Shown here: positions 18,287 to 27,890 of the stretch, in pieces
Layout: the number at the start of each line of letters is the position of its first letter
Numbering within the stretch: position 1 is the first letter of the stretch
NCBI RefSeq assembly: GCF_039541235.1
Contig: NZ_BAABFV010000001.1
Span: 1,612,001 to 1,676,000 of the forward strand
Origin: Kangiella marina
Lineage (GTDB): Bacteria > Pseudomonadota > Gammaproteobacteria > Enterobacterales > Kangiellaceae
DNA: 64,000 bases
Direction of reading: 5' to 3'
Translations under genes and position numbers: made by a program
Notes under the pieces: generated by a model
Database searches by the model: none
Told to the model about the DNA's origin: nothing
The model's input: the letters and a program-made list of their open reading frames with translations, nothing else

Positions 18287-19456
18287 ATGTCATTGTTCCG
18301 CAAAATGGCTCTGATTATCGCAGCTATCTCAGTGGTTATTCTGAGTGGTTGTAGTGGTCAAGAGTACAACATGCGTGAAGGTGTGACCGAGATTAGTAGA
18401 GAAGTCTACAGCTTGCATATGATCGCTATTTGGGTCTGTGTAGCTATCGGGATTATCACTTTTGGCGCGATGTTTTATTCGATGGTTGCCCATCGTAAAA
18501 GCAAACACCCTAACCCAGCTAAGTTTTCTCACAGTACCACTGTTGAGATCATTTGGACGGTTATTCCTTTTATCATCTTGATTGCGCTGTCAATTCCAGC
18601 GGTAAGCTTGTTGATCAAAATGGAAGACGCTAGTGATTCTGAGCTGTCGGTTATGGTTAAAGGTTATCAGTGGAAATGGGAATACAAGTACATTGATGGC
18701 GACGATAATTTAGGCAATGACGTTAGTTTCTTCTCGAACTTAGACCAAGCTTCTCGTGACCAAGCGAGTAATTCTGGTAAATGGTTCTCTGGAACAGAAA
18801 TCACTGATGATAACTACCTATTAGAAGTGGACAATCCATTGGTTATTCCTGTGGACACAAAAGTGCGCTTCCTAGTTACGGCTGAAGACGTGATCCACTC
18901 GTTCTGGGTACCTGATTTCTCAGTGAAGAAAGACGCGATCCCAGGCTTCATTAACGAAGTGTGGACAAAAGTTGACGAGCCAGGTGTCTACCGTGGCGTC
19001 TGTGCGGAGCTTTGTGGTAAAGACCACGGCTTCATGCCAATCGTGGTAAAAGTACTTCCTAAAGAGGAATACAACGCTTGGTACGCAGAAAAAGTTGCTG
19101 AAGCGGAAGCTGGCCCAGACTTGAACGAGCGTACTATGAGCCAGTTAATGGCTGAAGGTGAAGTCGCCTATAACAAGTACTGTTCTTCATGTCACATGCC
19201 TAACGGTGAAGGTAATGGTCCATTCCCATCACTGGTTGGTACTGAGATGGTGACTGGAGAAGGCTCTATTGGCGAACACATCGACGTGGTATTGAACGGT
19301 GTTCCTGGTACTGCAATGCAGGCGTTCGGCAACCAGCTTACAGAAGCTGAGATTGCAGCCATTATCACTTATGAGCGTAATGCTTGGGATAACGACACCG
19401 GTGATAAAGTTCAGCCTCAAGAAATTCACGACATTAAAAATGGTGGAGGGGAGTAA
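18287..19456 (+). CDS. coxB: Cytochrome c oxidase subunit II with fused cytochrome c domain
   Basis: A 389-residue subunit that receives electrons from cytochrome c in an aa3/caa3-type oxidase. It has a lipoprotein-like signal (LSGC, Cys22) and two membrane helices (about 43-65 and 87-110). The CuA domain has [21 protein letters not shown] and the CuA ligands in [13 protein letters not shown]. The extra C-terminal cytochrome c domain binds haem at Cys299-Ser-Ser-Cys302-His303, so the subunit is of the caa3 type. GTGGAGAGAAG precedes the ATG. It is the first gene of the cox operon, and coxA starts 2 bases after its stop. Confidence 0.97.
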   Translation: MSLFRKMALIIAAISVVILSGCSGQEYNMREGVTEISREVYSLHMIAIWVCVAIGIITFGAMFYSMVAHRKSKHPNPAKFSHSTTVEIIWTVIPFIILIALSIPAVSLLIKMEDASDSELSVMVKGYQWKWEYKYIDGDDNLGNDVSFFSNLDQASRDQASNSGKWFSGTEITDDNYLLEVDNPLVIPVDTKVRFLVTAEDVIHSFWVPDFSVKKDAIPGFINEVWTKVDEPGVYRGVCAELCGKDHGFMPIVVKVLPKEEYNAWYAEKVAEAEAGPDLNERTMSQLMAEGEVAYNKYCSSCHMPNGEGNGPFPSLVGTEMVTGEGSIGEHIDVVLNGVPGTAMQAFGNQLTEAEIAAIITYERNAWDNDTGDKVQPQEIHDIKNGGGE

Positions 19457-19458
19457 TC

Positions 19459-21018
19459 ATGGCTGACCATAAACCAAAAGGTATTTCGCGTTGGTTGTTT
19501 ACGACCAACCACAAGGACATTGGTACGATGTACCTAGTGTTCTCGTTCATCATGTTCTTGATTGGTGGCGCTATGGCAATGGTTATCCGTGCCGAGCTTT
19601 TCCAACCAGGTTTACAATTTGTTGAACCAAACTTCTTCAACCAGATGACAACGTTACACGGTCTGATCATGGTCTTTGGTGCCGTGATGCCAGCGACTGT
19701 AGGTTTGGCTAACTGGTTGATTCCAATGATGATTGGTGCGCCAGATATGGCTCTACCACGTATGAACAACTGGAGCTTCTGGATTCTTCCAGCAGCGTTC
19801 GGCTTGTTACTATCATCATTATTCATGGAAGGCGGTGCGCCTAACTTCGGTTGGACATTCTATGCGCCACTGTCGACAACCTATGGTCCTCCATCGACTG
19901 ACTTCTTCATCTTTGGTGTCCACTTGATGGGTATCTCATCCATCATGGGTGCGATTAACGTTATCGTAACGGTGTTCAACATGCGTGCACCAGGTATGAC
20001 GTTAATGAAGATGCCACTGTTCGTATGGACTTGGTTGATTACAGCATTCTTACTAGTGATGGTTATGCCAGTACTAGCCGGTGCGGTAACGATGATGTTG
20101 ACTGACCGTCACTTCGGCACCTCGTTCTTCGATGCCGCTGGTGGTGGTGACCCAGTATTGTTCCAGCACGTATTCTGGTTCTTCGGTCACCCAGAAGTTT
20201 ACATCATGATCTTACCAGCGTTCGGTATCGCTTCTGCGATTATCCCAACGTTCGCCCGTAAGAAATTGTTTGGTTATTCTTCAATGGTTTACGCAACTGC
20301 GTCAATCGCATTCCTATCGTTCATCGTATGGGCACACCACATGTTTACCGTGGGTATGCCAGTAAAAGGTGAGCTATTCTTTATGATTGCGACCATGCTG
20401 ATTGCGGTACCGACAGGTGTGAAAGTCTTTAACTGGATTGCGACGATGTGGCAAGGTTCGATCACCTATGAAACACCAATGCTTTATGCTCTGGCATTTG
20501 TGATTCTATTTACGATCGGCGGTTTCTCTGGCGTTATGCTAGCGTTAACTCCAGTTGACTGGCAGTATCACGATACATACTTCGTGGTAGCACACTTCCA
20601 CTACGTTCTATTCCCAGGTGCGATTTTCGGTACCATGGCGGCGGTTTACTACTGGTTGCCGAAGTGGACAGGTCGTATGTATGACGAGAAGTTGGCGAAA
20701 TGGCACTTCTGGTTATCGATCGTATTCGTTAACTTGACGTTCTTCCCAATGCACTTCTCAGGTCTTGCGGGTATGCAGCGTCGTGTTCCTGACTACGCGA
20801 TCATGTTCTCAGATTTCAACATGATGTCGAGTATTGGTGCTTTCGGTCTTGGTTTAATGCAATTACTTTTCGCTTGGATTCTAATTAAAGTTTGTATCCT
20901 TGAGAAAGGTGAAAAAGCAACTGACCAAGTTTGGGAAGGTGCAGAAGGTCTTGAGTTTACTCACCTACCTTCGCCAGCGCCGTATCACACGTTTGATACG
21001 CCACCTAAGGTCGATTAA
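19459..21018 (+). CDS. coxA: Cytochrome c oxidase subunit I
   Basis: A 519-residue catalytic subunit with twelve membrane helices that carries haem a and the haem a3-CuB centre. Visible hallmarks are the haem-ligand segment [28 protein letters not shown] with the His-Tyr crosslink region, [12 protein letters not shown] (the two CuB His residues) and [22 protein letters not shown] lies just upstream of the start. Codon use suggests high expression. Confidence 0.99.
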   Translation: MADHKPKGISRWLFTTNHKDIGTMYLVFSFIMFLIGGAMAMVIRAELFQPGLQFVEPNFFNQMTTLHGLIMVFGAVMPATVGLANWLIPMMIGAPDMALPRMNNWSFWILPAAFGLLLSSLFMEGGAPNFGWTFYAPLSTTYGPPSTDFFIFGVHLMGISSIMGAINVIVTVFNMRAPGMTLMKMPLFVWTWLITAFLLVMVMPVLAGAVTMMLTDRHFGTSFFDAAGGGDPVLFQHVFWFFGHPEVYIMILPAFGIASAIIPTFARKKLFGYSSMVYATASIAFLSFIVWAHHMFTVGMPVKGELFFMIATMLIAVPTGVKVFNWIATMWQGSITYETPMLYALAFVILFTIGGFSGVMLALTPVDWQYHDTYFVVAHFHYVLFPGAIFGTMAAVYYWLPKWTGRMYDEKLAKWHFWLSIVFVNLTFFPMHFSGLAGMQRRVPDYAIMFSDFNMMSSIGAFGLGLMQLLFAWILIKVCILEKGEKATDQVWEGAEGLEFTHLPSPAPYHTFDTPPKVD

Positions 21019-21069
21019 TAGACTTGTTTTAAGATAAAAGTTGCAAAGACGTAACCGAGGTTATAAGCG

Positions 21070-21627
21070 ATGAGCCAAGAGCAAACACAGACTGAAAACA
21101 AGGTGATGACTAAAAAGTTATTCGTCGTTGTGATCATCATGGTTGCTTTTGGCTTTGCGATGGTGCCTTTGTACGATGTTTTTTGCCAGATCACCGGGCT
21201 TAACGGTAAAGTAACCGGTTTAGCGGTTTACGAAGAGCAGGAGCCGGATACCAGTCGTGAAATTAAGATTCAATTCATGACCATCAACAAGGCGAACATG
21301 CCTTGGGATTTCCGTCCAGTGAAAACTGAAGTGGTGGTGAACCCTGGTAAAGAATACGAAGTCCTTTTTGCAGTCAAAAATCGTACTGGAAAAAAAATGG
21401 TTGGTCAGGCAATTCCAAGCTTTTCGCCTAATTTAACGGCTCAGTATTTCAATAAAACGGAATGCTTCTGCTTTAATCAGCAGACCCTAGCCGCGGGTGA
21501 AAGTGAAGAAATGCCGATGCGCTTCTTTGTCGATAAGGACATTCCTGAGCGTTACGATACAATCACGTTGGCGTATACTTTGCATAACGTCACGCCAGAC
21601 GACGAACAACTACAAGCCGCGAAATAG
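21070..21627 (+). CDS. ctaG: Cytochrome c oxidase assembly protein CtaG/Cox11
   Basis: A 185-residue copper chaperone that delivers copper to CuB of subunit I. It has one N-terminal membrane helix (about 17-40, ending VPLYDVFCQITGLNG) and a periplasmic immunoglobulin-like domain. The copper motif is the CFCFNQQTL segment. Its place between coxA and coxC is the usual one in proteobacteria. Confidence 0.97.
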   Translation: MSQEQTQTENKVMTKKLFVVVIIMVAFGFAMVPLYDVFCQITGLNGKVTGLAVYEEQEPDTSREIKIQFMTINKANMPWDFRPVKTEVVVNPGKEYEVLFAVKNRTGKKMVGQAIPSFSPNLTAQYFNKTECFCFNQQTLAAGESEEMPMRFFVDKDIPERYDTITLAYTLHNVTPDDEQLQAAK

Positions 21628-21667
21628 CTTAACCGCAAGTGGCGACGTCTTTAACGGAGACATAAAC

Positions 21668-22561
21668 ATGAGTGAACAACAAACTACAGAATACGAAAAG
21701 TATTATGTACCAGAGCAGAGCAAGCTGCCGTTTATCGGTTCAATTGGTCTGTTACTAACAGCATTCGGTGCTGGCCATATGGTACAAGGCAATTCAAGCT
21801 TGTCTTGGATCTTGTATTTAGGTTTAGCGGTATTGGTTTACATGCTATCGACGTGGTGGTCGAGCACCATCCGTGAATCGCACGACGGTCTTTACAGCGC
21901 GCAAATGAGCCGTTCATTCCGTCAAGGTATGATTTGGTTCATTACCTCAGAAGTGATGTTCTTCGCAGCCTTCTTCGGCGCATTATTCTATGGTCGTGTA
22001 TTGGTCATGGAGTGGTTAGGCGGTAGCAGCAACAACGCTGCAACACACGACTTCTTGTACCCTGACTTTGTTCCTGCTTGGCCAATGACGTCAAATCCAG
22101 GCGAGTTAAATAATGGCGCTCCTACGACGTGGGAAGCGATGGGAGCATGGGGTTTACCTGCGATTAACACGGCAATCCTATTGTTCTCGTCATTCACTTT
22201 GACGATTGCACACCACGCGTTGATCGAAAAGAATCGCCAAACGTTAATTCTTTTCACGTCAATCACAGCATTGTTAGGTGTTATCTTCATGATGCTTCAG
22301 GTGGAAGAGTATATCCACGCATATCAAGAGATGGGCTTAACGTTAGGCAGTGGTTTCTACGGTTCGACTTTCTTCTTGCTAACCGGTTTCCACGGCTTAC
22401 ACGTAACGGTCGGTACGATTTTCTTAATCGTGATGGCTTTGCGTTGTGCAAAAGGTCATTTCACACCAAAAGATCACTTCGCGTATGAAGCGGGTGCTTG
22501 GTACTGGCACTTTGTTGACGTGGTCTGGGTATTCCTATTTATCTTTGTTTATATTCTATAA
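21668..22561 (+). CDS. coxC: Cytochrome c oxidase subunit III
   Basis: A 297-residue subunit with seven membrane helices. Recognisable blocks are REGHDG-like IRESHDGLYS, GMIWFITSEVMFFAAFFGALFY, FYGSTFFLLTGFHGLHVTVGT and the C-terminal WYWHFVDVVWVFLF. The open frame extends upstream into ctaG, but the start is the ATG at 21668. It has GGAGA 7 bases before it and gives a normal N-terminus (MSEQQTTEYEKYYVPEQ). It is the last gene of the operon and is followed by a terminator. Confidence 0.97.
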   Translation: MSEQQTTEYEKYYVPEQSKLPFIGSIGLLLTAFGAGHMVQGNSSLSWILYLGLAVLVYMLSTWWSSTIRESHDGLYSAQMSRSFRQGMIWFITSEVMFFAAFFGALFYGRVLVMEWLGGSSNNAATHDFLYPDFVPAWPMTSNPGELNNGAPTTWEAMGAWGLPAINTAILLFSSFTLTIAHHALIEKNRQTLILFTSITALLGVIFMMLQVEEYIHAYQEMGLTLGSGFYGSTFFLLTGFHGLHVTVGTIFLIVMALRCAKGHFTPKDHFAYEAGAWYWHFVDVVWVFLFIFVYIL

Positions 22562-22583
22562 ACGAAAGATTCATGTGATACTA

Positions 22584-22609
22584 AAAAAACCGCCTTCGGG
22601 CGGTTTTTT
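22584..22609. terminator. Bidirectional rho-independent terminator
   Basis: AAAAAACCGCC-TTCG-GGCGGTTTTTT is a perfect stem with a UUCG tetraloop. It serves coxC (+) and the hydroxylase gene (-). Confidence 0.95.
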
Positions 22610-22626
22610 ATTGGATAATTGAGAAG

Positions 22627-23283
22627 TTATTCTGCCCAGCGTCTGAGTAAGTTATTATAGCTTTTGCTTAAACGATCATACTGGTAGGTCTTGCCACGTT
22701 GTTCAAACTCTTCAGACATGGAGCACTTTAAATCAAACAAGAGCTCTCGCTGTTCAGCACTTCGTACATGACTTTGAACCCAGCCGACCATGGCTAGACG
22801 TTCACCAGTACGAACGGCATTGACGCGATGAAGGTAGTGACTTGGATAGACTAATAAGTCGCCTTTGCTAAGTTTCCAGCTGCGCTCGCCGGTTGTATCT
22901 TCGATAACCAGTTCGCCGCCCTGATAATCATCGATTGGGCTTAGTCCTAAAGTAAACGAAATGTCAGTTCTGACGTGACCCATCAGCGCATCATCAACGT
23001 GCAAACCGTACTCTTGATTGGTTTGATATTGATTGACCATGACGTTAACGAATCGTTTGGCGAAAGTTGCGCCAGAAAACAGAGGGTGCTTTTTGAGATG
23101 ATTCAGGAGCATGAGCAATGCAGCAGGCTTGTCGTGTTGTAGACGAAGCTGTTTATTGTTTTTGACTTGCTTAGCCGCACGCCCTGCGGTTTCGCTGCCA
23201 TCGGTGAAGTGCTCGTTGCGCAGTGACTCGATGATAGCCTCCAGCGTTCCCGGCTCTACAGCATTTTCAATATGTAAAATCAT
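22627..23283 (-). CDS. piuC: PKHD-type Fe(II)/2-oxoglutarate hydroxylase (PiuC/YbiX family)
   Basis: A 218-residue cytoplasmic dioxygenase. The metal triad is His95, Asp97 (GLHVDDALM) and His152 (SHYLHRV). Arg162 in RTGERLAMVGWVQS should bind 2-oxoglutarate. This family is usually iron-repressed and sits near TonB siderophore receptors, though no receptor lies here. A Fur-like site lies 30 bases upstream, shared with the divergent gene at 23378. Its in vivo substrate is not established. Confidence 0.93.
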   Translation of the reverse strand: MILHIENAVEPGTLEAIIESLRNEHFTDGSETAGRAAKQVKNNKQLRLQHDKPAALLMLLNHLKKHPLFSGATFAKRFVNVMVNQYQTNQEYGLHVDDALMGHVRTDISFTLGLSPIDDYQGGELVIEDTTGERSWKLSKGDLLVYPSHYLHRVNAVRTGERLAMVGWVQSHVRSAEQRELLFDLKCSMSEEFEQRGKTYQYDRLSKSYNNLLRRWAE

Positions 23284-23312
23284 GGGGCATCAACTTTTGA
23301 ATAGTATAGTAT

Positions 23313-23327
23313 TGAGAATTATTCGCA
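23313..23327. promoter_or_regulatory. Fur box between divergent genes
   Basis: TGAGAAT-T-ATTCGCA fits the 7-1-7 Fur inverted repeat (TGATAAT-T-ATTATCA class), with arms that differ at one pair. It lies 30 bases upstream of the hydroxylase start and 51 bases upstream of the gene at 23378, so it could repress both when iron is plentiful. Confidence 0.7.
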
Positions 23328-23377
23328 TTTATGAAATCATAGCCAGTATATCAACTCTAATGATCAAAGGTAACTCA

Positions 23378-24262
23378 ATGTCTAAAAAACGTTTCGAGAA
23401 ACGTAAAGTATGGGCTGGCGTGGGCACAGCTTTGTTAGCGACTAGCGCTGCAACTGCGACAGCAGAGCAAAGCGATACTGATGCTTTAACAGCATTATCA
23501 AGCTCTGTTGTCAGTTATTCTGCGATGTCTCTCGGTGAGGGAGGAGAAAGCGGCGGAGAAGGCGGCGGAGAAGGTGGCGGAGAAGGTGGCGGAGAAGGTG
23601 GCGAAGGCGAGGGTGAAGGTAGCTCAAGCGTTAATTTAGCTACTGACAATGCTGCTTATTTAGCACGTTTAGGCTTAATTCGAGGTCATCTCTGGGTAGG
23701 CTTAAAGCTGTATCGTGAAGGTCATATTGCGATGGCAAAGACGCACATGAAGCATCCTGAAGATGAGCTGTATGCCGGGCTACCGCCAGTCTTTAAAGCA
23801 CGCGGCGTGAGCGGTTTTGCAGAAGAGTTGAGCGCCTTAGCGGATGCGGTCAATAACGAGCAAGGAGATGAAGCGGTTGAAACGGCTTACGAGCAGCTCC
23901 TAAAAGCTATCTCTAAGAGCGAAGGGATGTCATCGATGACTGCTAAAGAAACATTAATGAGTATCAGCCAAATGATTCGAACTGCGGCAGAAGAGTACGC
24001 CATTGGTGTTAAAAAAGGGGAAGTGGTTAATGTTCATGAGTATCAAGATGCTTACGGCTTTACTGAAATCGCGATTGAGCGTTTGGAGCGTCTAAGTGAT
24101 GAGCAGAAACAACAAGCGGAAGCTGAAATTGCCCATACTAAAGCGTTGCTGCTTGAATTAAGGACTTTGTGGCCGACAGTGAATCCTCAGGGCGATGTTG
24201 AGGGTGATGCTTCACACTTATTTGGAGCTGCAGCACGAATAGAGTTATCCGCACTGAAGTAA
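23378..24262 (+). CDS. Exported Gly/Glu-rich protein, probably iron-regulated
   Basis: A 294-residue protein. The open frame extends upstream across the Fur site, but the start is the ATG at 23378, which leads into a signal peptide ending near ATATA-EQ. About residues 50-84 are almost only Gly and Glu (repeats of GGGE), encoded by a 12-base tandem repeat. The remaining 200 residues are helical, with a conserved-looking core LGLIRGHLWVGLKLYREGH followed by HMKHPEDELYAGL, rich in His, Met and Glu. The acidic repeat and the His/Met/Glu motif could bind metal, which fits the Fur box. I cannot name the family. It is divergent from piuC. Confidence 0.85.
   Translation: MSKKRFEKRKVWAGVGTALLATSAATATAEQSDTDALTALSSSVVSYSAMSLGEGGESGGEGGGEGGGEGGGEGGEGEGEGSSSVNLATDNAAYLARLGLIRGHLWVGLKLYREGHIAMAKTHMKHPEDELYAGLPPVFKARGVSGFAEELSALADAVNNEQGDEAVETAYEQLLKAISKSEGMSSMTAKETLMSISQMIRTAAEEYAIGVKKGEVVNVHEYQDAYGFTEIAIERLERLSDEQKQQAEAEIAHTKALLLELRTLWPTVNPQGDVEGDASHLFGAAARIELSALK
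23540..23612 (+). repeat. In-frame tandem repeat coding for Gly-Gly-Gly-Glu units
   Basis: A unit close to GGTGGCGGAGAA (12 bases) is repeated about four times with flanking degenerate copies. Because the unit is a multiple of three, copy-number changes would lengthen or shorten the Gly/Glu linker without shifting the frame. Confidence 0.85.
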
Positions 24263-24284
24263 GTAAAGATCAAGCTTGTTCATA

Positions 24285-24313
24285 AATAAAGCCACCTGCG
24301 GGTGGCTTTATTT
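24285..24313. terminator. Bidirectional rho-independent terminator
   Basis: AATAAAGCCACC-TGC-GGGTGGCTTTATTT is a long stem with A/T flanks lying between convergent genes. Confidence 0.9.
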
Positions 24314-24319
24314 GTAACT

Positions 24320-25315
24320 TTAAAAGTGCTTGGCTTGGTCGAGAATAAAGTCATCTAACCAGCTACGAAGTTGACGGTTTTTGATGTATCCGCAATGACC
24401 GCCATACTCGGTGAGATACTTAGTGATGCAGTCCTTGTTGGGTAATGAGTAAATATCTTGAAACTCAATGATAGGATCATCCTTGCTCATCAAAATCGTC
24501 GTGGGTGTGGCGATATTATTTAAGCGATCTCCGCAGATATTATAGCCATCAAAGTAGTCGTTGATAGATTGATAGTCACCATAATACTGAACCAGTTTTT
24601 CAGTGAGTTCTCTCATAGAGTCCGTTCGTAAGTCGTCGTCGAGATCATAAATATCCGGGAATAGTTCCTGCTTTTTGCGGATAGAGCGTTTCCATTTCAG
24701 CATAAAATACTTAATGTATAGCGAGAGACTGGTTTCAAGCTTGATTAAAATATCCGCGGGATCTAAAGCTGGGCAAATCGCAACAGTTTTATCCAACTTG
24801 ATTCCAGCTTCAGGCGCTCTATTGGTGACGCGCAGAGCAAAATTACCGCCTAATGAGAAGCCGCAAAGGAGAGTTTTACTTGGTGTAAATTGCTGTTGAA
24901 TGGCATAAACCGCCTGTACCACTTCATCAATACGATTGGAGTGAAACAGATCTTGGTTCAGATGGTGACTGGTGCCATGATCTCTCAAGTTGAGTCGAAC
25001 GACATTAAATCCTTGCTCAAAAAGAACATGGGCGGTGGAAAGTTGATAGAGGGATTCATGACTCCCTTCCCAGCCATGAATAAGTATGGCTAGAGGGGGA
25101 TCGTCTTGATGGCTAGCTCTAGAGACGAAGCTTTGTAATCGAACGCCATCTTCGCAATCAATAATCACTTCTTCGCTACTATTAATGAGCGCGGCAGCTC
25201 GTTTCTTTAAACCTTTTCGTCGCAACTTGACCGTGGCTAATAGCGATTGAACATGAGTGTTTTTGGCCCATCGTGGAATTGGGAAGCTTATTTGTTTTAC
25301 GGTGTGCGCTGTCAT
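24320..25315 (-). CDS. YheT-type alpha/beta hydrolase
   Basis: A 331-residue cytoplasmic hydrolase. It has the oxyanion region LIHGWEGSHES, the nucleophile elbow GFSLGGN, an acid in SKDDPII and the catalytic His in YGGHCGYIK, in that order. The N-terminal FPIPRWAKNTHVQSLLAT segment is typical of the YheT/ABHD1-3 family. Length is normal for the family. The substrate, probably an ester, is unknown. Confidence 0.92.
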   Translation of the reverse strand: MTAHTVKQISFPIPRWAKNTHVQSLLATVKLRRKGLKKRAAALINSSEEVIIDCEDGVRLQSFVSRASHQDDPPLAILIHGWEGSHESLYQLSTAHVLFEQGFNVVRLNLRDHGTSHHLNQDLFHSNRIDEVVQAVYAIQQQFTPSKTLLCGFSLGGNFALRVTNRAPEAGIKLDKTVAICPALDPADILIKLETSLSLYIKYFMLKWKRSIRKKQELFPDIYDLDDDLRTDSMRELTEKLVQYYGDYQSINDYFDGYNICGDRLNNIATPTTILMSKDDPIIEFQDIYSLPNKDCITKYLTEYGGHCGYIKNRQLRSWLDDFILDQAKHF

Positions 25316-25397
25316 GAGTGAAGAGGATGGTTGTAATGTGCTTACTGTAGGTCAAACAGCTTGCGATTACAAACAAAGTCACTAAGAGTTAGTAGTG

Positions 25398-26711
25398 TTA
25401 AGCTGCGCCTTTGATAGCTTGAATAAAGGACTCTAAGTCAAACTCGACTTCATTGTCTGCTAGTGTGTGTAAGATGCGTAATGGCTGTCCAGTGCCGTCT
25501 TTAGGTTTTTTCGATAGATCGACAGCTCTTGGTTTAATACGAGTTTTGTCAGATGCCGTAACAAGCTCAATAACAGGTTCTAGTTTGTTATTGACGTTGA
25601 CCGATAAAACTACAGCAATTTGACCATTATTCAATTCGACCAAACTACCAACGGGATAAACGCCAACCATTTGTATGAATTGCTTAATAAGTTGATCATC
25701 ATAAAGTTGTCCTTGGCCCTTATAAAGTTGAGCTAAAGCCTTAGATGGCGACATCCCTTTACGATAGCAGCGGTCACTAATCATGGCGTCATAACTGTCT
25801 ACAATGGCAATTATGCGATCATAAGTGGAGAGTAATTCAGCAGAAACCTCACGAGGATAGCCATGACCATTCATGCGCTCATGATGATTGTAGGCTGCTG
25901 TACAGACCTGCTCATCAATACCACCGTGGTTTTTTAAAAAGACATAACCAAGCACAGTATGCTCTTTAACAATTTTATATTCGTCTTTAGTAAGTGGTCC
26001 TTCCTTATTCAGAATATGTTGTGGTACTTTCATTTTACCAACATCATGAAGCATGCCGCATAATCCAAGCAGTTCTAATTGATCGCGGGGCAGTTGCAAG
26101 TATTTGCCAAAAGCGATGGCGAGAATACCAACGCGAACACAATGTTCAGCGGTGTAGTCATCTTTGTTTTTAATCTTAGATAGCCAGAACATGGCCGTCT
26201 CATCACTCAAGATACTGTCAACACATTGAGCAACCAGTTCTTTTGAGCCCTCGATATCAATCTTACTGTCACGCTGAACATCACGCATAAGTGTGTTGAT
26301 ATGAGTATGGGACTTATCAAAGGTTTTTTTCGCTTTGGGTAACTCTTCGCGTAGGCTGACACTCGCTTGTTGTGGGCTGAGATTTGGTTTCTGGTAAATG
26401 GGTTTGCGCTTTTTATCAAGTAAATTTGACACATAAACGGTCATGTAAGAATGGTGATCAATAAAAACGTATTGGCAGTATTTTTGCAGCAGTTGAATTT
26501 CTTTGTCAGACTTGATGGTGACTTCTTGAAACATCACAGGCACATCTGTCCATGGGCGGTCTAACTCAACAACCGTCATGCCTTTGGTCAGTTTAGAGAC
26601 GGGGATCTTTTTCTTTTCGACTTTATGAGAGGTAATAGGTTTAGAGGAAGCTTTTTTGGGCGCTTCTTTTTTGGGCTTAAAGCCAAGAAACTTCAAGAGA
26701 GAACTGAACAT
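25398..26711 (-). CDS. HD-GYP domain protein, probable cyclic-di-GMP phosphodiesterase
   Basis: A 437-residue cytoplasmic protein. The N-terminal region (about 35-170) is DUF3391-like (IPVSKLTKGMTVVELDRPW). The HD-GYP domain runs from about 185, with EHCVRVGILA, LCGMLHDVGKMKVP and the signature HHERMNGHGYP. All the metal-binding His/Asp positions and the GYP motif are present, so it should be active in breaking down cyclic-di-GMP. It is divergent from the nuo operon. Confidence 0.93.
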   Translation of the reverse strand: MFSSLLKFLGFKPKKEAPKKASSKPITSHKVEKKKIPVSKLTKGMTVVELDRPWTDVPVMFQEVTIKSDKEIQLLQKYCQYVFIDHHSYMTVYVSNLLDKKRKPIYQKPNLSPQQASVSLREELPKAKKTFDKSHTHINTLMRDVQRDSKIDIEGSKELVAQCVDSILSDETAMFWLSKIKNKDDYTAEHCVRVGILAIAFGKYLQLPRDQLELLGLCGMLHDVGKMKVPQHILNKEGPLTKDEYKIVKEHTVLGYVFLKNHGGIDEQVCTAAYNHHERMNGHGYPREVSAELLSTYDRIIAIVDSYDAMISDRCYRKGMSPSKALAQLYKGQGQLYDDQLIKQFIQMVGVYPVGSLVELNNGQIAVVLSVNVNNKLEPVIELVTASDKTRIKPRAVDLSKKPKDGTGQPLRILHTLADNEVEFDLESFIQAIKGAA

Positions 26712-26773
26712 AATCCTTTTTTCTTTTACCTCCTTTACTAATCATAATCAATTCCATGATATTTGCAATATAA

Positions 26774-26789
26774 AGTGATCCTGTTCACA
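26774..26789. promoter_or_regulatory. CRP/Vfr-like site upstream of nuoA
   Basis: AGTGA-N6-TCACA fits the CRP-family pattern TGTGA-N6-TCACA with one mismatch. It lies 62 bases upstream of the HD-GYP start and about 180 bases upstream of nuoA, so it could act on either. Confidence 0.4.
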
Positions 26790-26969
26790 AAAATAGATTT
26801 AAGATAAAGATTACTAGGACTTAAATCCTGTAAATACATAAAACCTGATTGGGCGATGATTGAAGATGGTAAACATCACTAGCCAAAGTAAAAATCTACT
26901 GGTAAGGTATTCGTGGTAAATGCCTAAATATTATTGATTTATAACAAGTTAGGGCAAACACTTAGACCT

Positions 26970-27326
26970 ATGATAGAACAATACGCACCCATTCTAGTCT
27001 TCATCCTGATAGGCTTACTATTTGGAGGAGGGTTACTGTTGGTTGGTTACTTTGCCAGCCCTACAAATCCTAATGAAGCTAAGAATAAACCTTTTGAGTG
27101 TGGCTTCGATGCTTTTGAAGACTCTCGAATGAAGTTTGATGTGCGTTTCTATCTAGTGGCTATTCTCTTCATTATATTTGATCTCGAAATTGCGTTTCTT
27201 TTCCCTTGGGCAGTAGTACTTGATGACATTGGTTGGTTTGGCTTAATTTCGATGAGCGTATTCTTACTGTTGTTATTGGTCGGTTTTGCCTATGAGTGGA
27301 AGAAAGGCGCTTTAGAGTGGGAGTAA
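26970..27326 (+). CDS. nuoA: NADH-quinone oxidoreductase subunit A
   Basis: A membrane subunit of complex I. From the ATG at 26970 it has 118 residues with three membrane helices and the motifs [10 protein letters not shown]-like [23 protein letters not shown] and [21 protein letters not shown] at 26934 in the same frame would add 12 residues. The ATG gives the normal short N-terminus before the first helix and is preferred. It is the first gene of a gap-poor 14-gene operon. Confidence 0.95.
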   Translation: MIEQYAPILVFILIGLLFGGGLLLVGYFASPTNPNEAKNKPFECGFDAFEDSRMKFDVRFYLVAILFIIFDLEIAFLFPWAVVLDDIGWFGLISMSVFLLLLLVGFAYEWKKGALEWE

Positions 27327-27329
27327 TGC

Positions 27330-27890
27330 ATGGGGCTAGAGGAAAAGTTAAATAGCGATGGATTTGTAACCACTAGCATTCAAGATTTGTTGGATTGGGC
27401 TAGAACCGGCTCAATGTGGCCTGTGACATTCGGACTGGCTTGCTGTGCGGTAGAGATGATGCATGCCGGAGCTGCGCGTTATGACATGGATCGATTTGGT
27501 GTCATCTTCAGACCAAGCCCGCGTCAATCGGATGTGATGATTGTTGCTGGAACCTTAACCAACAAAATGGCACCAGCATTGCGTCGTGTTTACGAGCAAA
27601 TGCCAGATCCAAAGTGGGTTATTTCGATGGGGTCTTGTGCCAATGGCGGAGGCTATTACCATTATTCATACTCCGTGGTCCGAGGCTGTGACCGTATTAT
27701 CCCCGTCGATATTTATGTGCCAGGCTGTCCACCAACAGCCGAAGCCCTCCTGTACGGTATCATTCAGCTACAGAATAAAATTAAGCGTCAAACGGTGATC
27801 GCTCGACATGAGCGCCAGAGCAAAGATGATAAGACTTCTGAAGCAGACTCTAAAGAGCGAGCGACATCAAGCGAGGTGACGAGTGTCTGA
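27330..27890 (+). CDS. nuoB: NADH-quinone oxidoreductase subunit B
   Basis: A 186-residue subunit that carries the last iron-sulfur cluster, N2, next to the quinone site. The ligands are Cys38, Cys39 (ACCAVEMMH), Cys103 ([10 protein letters not shown]) and Cys133 ([10 protein letters not shown]). The last 25 residues are charged and variable. It starts 3 bases after nuoA and overlaps nuoC by 8 bases. Confidence 0.98.
   Translation: MGLEEKLNSDGFVTTSIQDLLDWARTGSMWPVTFGLACCAVEMMHAGAARYDMDRFGVIFRPSPRQSDVMIVAGTLTNKMAPALRRVYEQMPDPKWVISMGSCANGGGYYHYSYSVVRGCDRIIPVDIYVPGCPPTAEALLYGIIQLQNKIKRQTVIARHERQSKDDKTSEADSKERATSSEVTSV

Noticed and set aside
21497-21667. N-terminal extension of coxC inside ctaG
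   Set aside because: The extension overlaps a well-supported gene and lacks family similarity. The ATG at 21668 has a Shine-Dalgarno and a normal CoxC start.
18287-22561. Possible loss of oxidase assembly genes, since haem A synthesis genes are not present
   Set aside because: In many proteobacteria ctaA and ctaB lie elsewhere, so their absence from this window carries no weight.
23111-23377. Longer N-terminal extension of the Gly/Glu-rich protein
   Set aside because: It would run through the Fur box and antisense to piuC. The ATG at 23378 gives a clean signal peptide.
23540-23612. Short regular repeats that could suggest a CRISPR array
   Set aside because: The units are 12 bases, contiguous, in frame and code for Gly/Glu. 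There are no spacers.
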